The position numbers and the translations under genes were made by a program. Positions 58,101 through 64,000 of a stretch of 64,000 nucleotides of DNA are shown piece after piece. The stretch is from contig JAUMIR010000005.1 of assembly GCA_030847615.1 (NCBI GenBank), positions 216,426,645 to 216,490,644 on the forward strand, given 5' to 3'. The DNA comes from Gambelia wislizenii. Lineage: Eukaryota > Chordata > Lepidosauria > Squamata > Crotaphytidae. The notes under the pieces were generated by a model. That model was not told where the DNA came from. It saw nothing but the letters and a program-made list of their open reading frames with translations, and did not search any database. Each line of letters begins with the position of its first letter. The stretch's first letter is position 1.

Positions 58101-58355
58101 GAACTACACTCACAATTCTTTTATTCCACATAATACATATTTCTTATTTTCTTCGGAAAACTCATGATAGCTTGCTCATGGTTACTAGGATTCTGCCAGC
58201 AAAGCATTTAAGTTCCTGATAATTTGCTCCCAAACCACTCACTAGATTGGTTGCATTGGCTAAAGTGGAGGAAGTATATAAAAATTCTAATGGACACAAA
58301 TATATGGAGGTGCATAAAATATGCTTCCATAGAGCTGTGTGTATTCATTTTTCAG
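55191..58355. other. SLC17A8 intron 8
   Basis: Mostly unrecognised intron. A short antisense L2 relic lies at 55626-55700 (TTATGTAGGTTGGACCTAGACC..GTAGGGCTTTATAGG..CATTACCAACACCTTATAC), matching the 3' part of the L2 copy at 27666-29845. The small ORFs, for example 56205-56680 minus, have no motif. Confidence 0.5.
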
Positions 58356-58488
58356 GTTGGCCTTTTGTCTGCCGTTCCCCATATGGTCATGACCATTATT
58401 GTGCCCATTGGTGGTCAGCTGGCTGACTTTTTACGAAGTAGACGGATTTTAACAACAACTGCAGTAAGAAAAATCATGAACTGTGGAG
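58356..58488 (+). CDS. SLC17A8: SLC17A8 coding exon 9 (TM8), last one in the window
   Basis: Bounded by TTTTTCAG and GTATGC (133 nt). It encodes [40 protein letters not shown] and MNCGG, with the last Gly split. The next exon should begin with GT then FGMEA or similar. Searching 58489-64000 by eye found no such exon. Confidence 0.97.
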
Positions 58489-59007
58489 GTATGCTAGATT
58501 TTGTGGATGAAATATTTGAATGACATGTTACAGCCTAATATAGATATCTGCTTTGCCAATAGTGAAAGGTAATTTATAGAACCAAATAAAATGTGTGAGG
58601 TACTGGACTTGTGTAAAAATGCTTTTCTGTTTGCTACAGAAATTATGGTAAGATATAGCTATGTATGTAATATATAGTAAATGTAATAAGTAAATGATCT
58701 CCTGGGAGTGGACAAGAGTATGGAATGTTGGGAATGACTGGCAATTGTCTGAGTGTTTGAATAAGATTTTTAAAGGCTTGTGTGTATTACAGTTGGACAG
58801 GAATATGTGTTAGAGATGTAGTGAGAGTTAAGGTCAGCGACAGAAATTAGTTAGACTCAGGTTAATGAGGTAGGAGTTAGTTGGTTAGCAAGATATATGA
58901 GAGATAGATGTGAGTTAGAATTAGTTAGGGTTGGTCAGGATTTAGATCTGTTAAATAAGTTATCTTTAATTTTATGTTGAACTAATGTTTAATAAATTTT
59001 CTTTGTA

Positions 59008-59248
59008 CAGTGGTCCCTCCGTATCCACGGATTTGGTATCCATGGATTTAAGTATTCACGGCTTGAAAATACTGTATTCTTCAAAAAATAATAATCCAAA
59101 AAAGCAAACCTTGATTTTGCCATGTTATATAAGGGACACCATTTTGCTATGCCATTGCATATAATGGGACTTGAGCATTCACGGATTTTGGTATCCAAGG
59201 GGTGGGGGGTCCTGGAACCAAACCCCAGCGAATATGAAGGGACAACTG
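59008..59248. mobile_element. Tigger-like element (241 bp)
   Basis: Begins CAGTGGTCCCTCCGTATCCACGG after TA (59006-59007) and ends GCGAATATGAAGGGACAACTG before TA (59249-59250). Same family as 20848 and 39536. It lies inside a segment that may itself be an LTR (see findings). Confidence 0.78.
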
Positions 59249-60039
59249 TATTATACATTTGTGCCTCTGAGAGTGCTGCAATAGTGTCATTGGTGTGGAT
59301 TAATGCTACGATAGTGTTATTGGTGTGGATGAGTTGAGACACATGGTGTCTGTTATAGCAGCAGTGGTTCAATGGTGGTGATGTCTAGTGGTGGGATTAT
59401 ACAAATAAAGTGTTGCACAGGAAACATGACGACATGGAGAAGTTTCTAACATTTGGTGCCATAGTTGTGGGACAGATAGAAGTCCACACATTTGGTAGCA
59501 GTGGTGGGATAGATCCAAGTCTTCACAGTAAGCTCTCAAGACTTTGGAATTTTTTAAATGGAAGGCACGATGTAAATGTTTAAACGTATGGAAAAGGAGA
59601 ATTGGGCATGAATTTTGCATATGGAAGATCTGGGGTTCAATCTTGGGCATTTTAAGTGGGATTGGGAAGGACTCTTTTTTGAACTCCTGGAGAACCTCTG
59701 ACCAAAACTGAGTTGCATTGTCTAATGCAAGGGTGGGCATCATGTGGAGGGTATGCAGCCCCTGGACCCCACCTTTGTGGTCCCCTTAAGCCCCCCACCA
59801 GTCCCCCAAAGCCTCAATTTTTTAAAAAATGGGCACAATTTTCAGGAAATTCCCCCAAACCCATGCAAAAAGCCCCCAATATGTGAAAACACATGAAAAT
59901 ACCCACACTACAATCCCCAAAACTTCCTTGAACTCAGTACTACTTCTGAAATGGTGACAGGAATTGGAGGAAAATGGTGAAAGGGGACATTCCTGTCTGG
60001 TACCCTTGCTTACTTTTATTAGCTCCGATCTTTCTCTTT

Positions 60040-61285
60040 TGATGATTAATTGGGCATTTGTTTGTAATATATCCTTTCCACTCTTCTATTAAAGTTGTCT
60101 CCAAGGTCCATCTTTTTCATAACTTCTAGCAGAAAGTCCCACTGAATATTATCAACGGCCTTCTCCACATCCACAAATAACATTGCCAATTTTTTTTCAT
60201 TGCTTGCCTCAAAATATTCTATAATGTCTAAGACCAATCTTGTGTTGTTTCTAATCTGTCTTTCTGGAATAAAACCATTTTTGTCTTCATGTATTATTTC
60301 CGCTAGCACCTTTTTCAGTCTTTCCACAAGTATCATAGTGTATATTTTATAATCTAAGTTAAGCAGAGAAATGGGGCTATAATTTGAAACTTCTAGTTTA
60401 TCTTTACCTTCTTTTGGTATAAGAGATATGTTTGCCAAGGTCCAAGTTTCCGGAATCCCCTTCTCCTCCACTTCTTTAAATGTTTTCTATAATGGAATAA
60501 TGATTTTGTCTTCTACTAATTTGTAGTGCAGAGAATCCTTCCGGTCCGGGTGCTTTATTTAATTTTAGTTGCCTGATTGTTGTTGCTATCTCTGCTACTG
60601 TGATAGGTTCATTTAGTTTTTTTCTTTGTTCACATGTTATTTTGGGTAGATTTTTTTGATCTAAATACCTTTTCATCTGCTCTTTATCTGTCTTGTTTAA
60701 AATTGCATCTTCAAACAGTTATTTGTAGTATTCGTGAAATGCTTTTTATATCTACTTTTGAATTGTTATCATCTTCTCATTCCTATTAATTTGCATGATT
60801 AATTTCTTTTCTAGTTCTTTTTTCAATTTATAAGAGAGCCATTTCCCCAACTTGTTTGAGTGTTCAAAATTTCTGTTTCATTCTTTTTATTTTTCTTTCT
60901 ATTGTTGTTAAATCTTCCATGTTTATTTGTTTTTGTATTAACTTGATTTGTCAAATTATATTCTCTCTATTTGGGTTCTCCCATAATTCTTTTTCTCTTA
61001 TTCTTAGTTGTTCGATAAGATATCTATATCTTTCTGATTTTGCTTTTTTTTTTTTTACTTCGGCCCCTTTCTTAATTAATATTCCTCTGATTACTGCCTT
61101 ACTGGCATCCCAAACAGTTCTTGTTTGACATTCTTCTGTCATGTTTTCTTTAAAATAAAAATTTATCTCTTCTTTTATTGCTTTTAGAAAGTTTTCATCT
61201 TTCAGTAAACCCTCATTCAGCTTCCAATGATATGCTTTTTGGGGGCTGGGAGGAAAATTGACCCCTAGCCTCTGCACAGTTTAAT
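60040..61285 (-). mobile_element. L1-clade LINE relic
   Basis: Minus strand, intron 9. Frames at 61277-60951 (pre-RT, Lys-rich, KEEINFYFKENMTEECQTRT), 60676-60476 (APGPEGFSALQ) and 60471-60046 are successive broken pieces of one ORF2. The last holds RT motifs: WTLANISLIPKEGKDKLEVS, NYSPISLLNLDYKIYTMIL, GFIPERQIRNNTRLVLDII, and motif A as MLFVDVEKAVDNIQWDF (Ala-Val for the usual Ala-Phe). The catalytic YxDD part and 3' end are absent, so it is truncated at both ends. The style (NYRPISLLN, GFIPGR) is L1, not CR1 or L2. Confidence 0.8.
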
Positions 61286-61797
61286 GGTTGGACTCATCAT
61301 GGCAGTGTCTGATGCTTTAAAAATATTTGACATCATTACTGTCTGAAGTATGTGTGTAAGTTTGTTTCTGAACAAAATACAGCGTTAGGTGAAGAAGAGC
61401 TCAGTAATTGCATGTTGGAGATTTGTTTTGAACAGGCACCCTGAGCTTTACTTTCCAGAAAAAGTTCTGGCTTAAATCTAGTTCTTAGTCCCAACTAGGG
61501 TAGACAGATTGAATCATTGATTGCTTTCTAATTTAACCTGTCCTGTTGATTCAATGAGCCTACACAACTGGGTGTTTTTAAATGTTTATTGCAAATTCTT
61601 ATGCACATATTGTCGTTACTGTCTGAGAATTGTTGCTCTTCCTTAAACTAGGTCCCATTGCTGAGTTTGCATTGCTTAGAAATTTAGGTATTGAAAGGAG
61701 CTAAGTACATTTTATTACTCTTCATTTATTAATTAGAAATCTCCACCTTCTTGTGGCATTAACATCACATATTGTCTCAGGCTCCTGCCATCCTACA

Positions 61798-62428
61798 GAC
61801 ATAATGCAACTTGACACTGCTTTAACTATCATGGCTCCATCCTATGTGTCATATACTGCCTTCTTCAGACTCAGTAACCAGTAGTTTCAGAGTTAAAACA
61901 GTAAACTTTATTAGTTCAGGAATCTAAAGAGCTATCCCTATAATTTTGTTGCTCAGAATGAAACTTAATTACAAAGCATTAGGTTAAAAAGTATTTACAA
62001 TCTACAAGATCTGGTGGGCTATACAGTCATTGGCTATCCATCATCCCCACTCACTGTTGTCACTGAGAGTGGGCTCATCCCATCTTTCCCATGGCAAAGG
62101 CCAGGTGCAAACTTTAATCAAACAATTACAAACATAAAACATATCCTCCTTTCTTCCAGTTAGACTACCAGCTTGTTAGCAAGTACAAAGGAATGCAAAC
62201 ACAGTCAGCCACAGAGCAATAGAACGAACTGAAATTGGCAGGAGAAGGTTACGTCCAGTACTGATCCTGACACTGTGGAATCCTGGGATTTGTAGTTTGT
62301 TGTGGCACCAGAATTCTCTAATAGAGAAAACGAAATATCTCACAAAACTACAGAATCCCATAGCATTGAGCCATAGCAGTTAAAGCAGTGTCAAACTGCA
62401 TTATTTTTACAGTGTGGCAACAACCTCA
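61798..62428. repeat. Foldback repeat, GGAATCCTGGGATTTG family, copy 5, split by a solo LTR
   Basis: 61798-61856 (GACATAATGCAACTTGACACTGC, then CATGGCTCCATCCTATG) resumes at 62278-62428 (GAATCCTGGGATTTGTAG, then GAGCCATAGCAGTTAAAGCAGTGTCAAACTGC). The join restores the family text. Confidence 0.75.
61857..62272 (-). mobile_element. Solo LTR (416 bp), nested in a foldback repeat
   Basis: Begins TGTCATATACTGCC and ends GATCCTGACA (TG...CA with TGTCA/TGACA inverted ends). It is flanked by CTATG (61852-61856) and CTGTG (62273-62277), a 5-bp duplication with one change. TTTATT near 61906 gives AATAAA on the minus strand, suggesting minus orientation. There is no internal region. Family not identified; it differs from the LTR at 45071. 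Confidence 0.65.
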
Positions 62429-62429
62429 G

Positions 62430-63289
62430 CTGAGATGAAAATCCTATTGCAGCCCTGTGTGTGTTCAAATAATTATTTATGTGAAGATGTGTTCAGGACA
62501 ATGCCTTGATTTACTAATTGGTCAATGAAGTTTTTAAGGAAAGAAAGAGAAGAATCTGTTTCAGGTTATGCATCATACAAAGAAGACATTTGTTTTATAA
62601 TAATGAATTTCTAACTTGGGAGACACTAAAATATGCATCCTATAAATAGGGATGGATGATATCTATAAGGATGATCTGTTGAATGCATAATAATGGTGAT
62701 CATAGCTCTGAACTGTATCAACTTTTATATCAAATGATCAGATACTGGTCACATTAGAGCAGTAGGTACCAACTCCCCTAAAGAATGGTTCAATTGTTTT
62801 TAACATATCTTGGAGTGAATAAAAGAAGAATATTGCAAATTGATGTACCGTACTTGTGCTATAATTAGGGTTAGCACTGAATCAGTATGAAAAAGTAGCC
62901 CCATAGGAATCAGCACTGGTGCTCAGTCTTGGAACGGATGAATTGAGTGTTTGTGTACAGGCCAAAATCATGGGCATATCCTGTTCAAAAACACCAGTGT
63001 GCCAAACATTTTTCCAGATGCCATGATTCAGATGCTATGGGGACAGCTACAATAAGTTCAGCATGTTTAAACCCACTCGTTTCGAAAAGCTTTAATATGT
63101 TCTTGGTCAGCACTTCTTAATCTATCTGATGTGGAGGACTGGCAAGGTTTTCCCCATATTTTTTGTTTTGACTATAACTTCTCAGAAACCTGCTCTTTGT
63201 CAGCAGCAAATAGCTCATGGGCCATCACCAGTTCATGGACTACCACTCTGAGTAGCAATTATCCAGGTTGTATGAGAGCCTTTGATGGT
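62430..63289. other. SLC17A8 intron 9 segment without a recognised feature
   Basis: No exon, repeat or ORF recognised. I looked specifically for an exon beginning with the GFGMEAT segment of VGLUT3 and did not find it. Confidence 0.4.
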
Positions 63290-63665
63290 ATTTTTTTTAC
63301 ATTTTTCAATTTTTTTGTTGTTATTTCTAACCCATCTTTCCCCCCAATTTGGGATTCAAAGCTGATTACAACAAATTAAAAACACACACACACCATATTG
63401 TTAAAAATCAAAACATACAAAAGTTAGAACAAGCCATGAAAAAAAATTAAAACCAGTTTAAAACATGTATCATTAAACACACACACACCAGCACAATGAG
63501 CAAGATCCAGCATATTATTTTGGTGGGATTGACTTTATATAGTCAATCATCAAATGCCTGTCTAAACAGAAAAGTCTTTAATTTGTCTGCAAAAAGAAAG
63601 TAGGGTAGGTAGCAATCTAACTTTTCTGGAAAGGGAGTTCCAGAGCCTGGGGGCAGCCACATTTT
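63290..63665 (-). mobile_element. L2-type LINE 3' region fragment
   Basis: CTAACCCATCTTTCCCCCC, then CTGATTACAACAAATTAAAA, ATGCCTGTCTAAACAGAAAAGTCTTTAAT and GGAAAGGGAGTTCCAGAGCCTGGGGGCAGCCACA form the reverse complement of an L2-type 3' region (compare 27720-28030). Two (AC)n runs are included (63382-63392, 63478-63488). Confidence 0.6.
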
Positions 63666-64000
63666 TTAAAACAATGCATTTACATATGTTTTCCAGAATT
63701 AAATACTTTCTGTACTTGTATATTGTTTACAATAAATTCAGCCTCTTTCTTCCCCCGCTCCCCTCTCTCTCATGTTGAATCTTTCCCCTGGCCATATTTA
63801 GCATGGTCCTTACACATAGAGCAAAGAAGAGGAGAATGTGAAACTACAGTACTCTAATTTAGAAAAACTATTGATGGTAAAGTTGAATGTGAAACTAATC
63901 TTTAAAATAGCAGCACTTGACTTGAATCTTGAAGCTCTTTTGATATCTTCTGAAACACTATATTTTAAGGAATGTATTAACTTTTTCTGTATGTTTCATT

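Noticed and set aside
58489..64000. SLC17A8 exon 10 in the last 5.5 kb
   Set aside because: No acceptor followed by the expected split Gly and FGMEA-like sequence was found. The exon probably lies beyond the window.

Overview
This window is vertebrate nuclear DNA, almost certainly from a squamate reptile (lizard). It is AT-rich, its genes are split by GT-AG introns, and interspersed repeats are dense. Sauria-type SINEs (tRNA-like head, Bov-B-like tail) point to a squamate. CR1, L2, L1, Penelope-like, DIRS-like and many short DNA transposons are also present, a mixture typical of lizard genomes. No bacterial-style features (operons, ribosome binding sites, CRISPR) are present. || Two protein-coding genes lie head to tail on the + strand. 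(1) The 3' half of SCYL2, a clathrin-associated pseudokinase also called CVAK104, has seven coding exons between 494 and 10438. A long 3' UTR follows, probably ending near 15.4 kb. (2) The 5' two thirds of SLC17A8, the vesicular glutamate transporter VGLUT3, has nine coding exons between 24140 and 58488; the remaining exons lie beyond the right edge. The order SCYL2 then SLC17A8 on one strand is the conserved vertebrate order (human 12q23). All exons are open and use canonical splice sites, and reading frames join correctly across every intron, so both genes look functional. They do not act in one pathway, although both proteins work in vesicle traffic. || Layout: 1-10438 SCYL2 exons, with introns holding L2, CR1, a TA-flanked TIR element and a Sauria SINE. 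10439-15.4 kb is unique 3' UTR sequence. 15.9-24.1 kb is intergenic, with a Sauria SINE, a decayed DIRS-like retroelement at 16.2-19.6 kb and two Tigger-like elements. 24.1-36.0 kb is SLC17A8 exon 1 and its 11.8 kb intron, with an almost complete L2 LINE, a Penelope-like element still carrying an open GIY-YIG endonuclease frame, and several TIR elements. 36.0-58.5 kb holds exons 2-9, with introns carrying foldback elements, a solo LTR directly upstream of exon 5, a four-member family of GGACTTTTTC-ended elements (one copy is in intron 1), two CR1 copies and a hAT element. 58.5-64.0 kb is intron 9, with Tigger-like, L1, solo-LTR and L2 material. || The most useful observations are the solo LTR ending 46 bp before the SLC17A8 exon 5 splice acceptor, with a sense AATAAA; the GGACTTTTTC family with 3-bp target duplications; and several nested insertions whose flanking duplications can be read directly. 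I found no evidence for a wholly new gene system. The novelty is in mobile-element structure.
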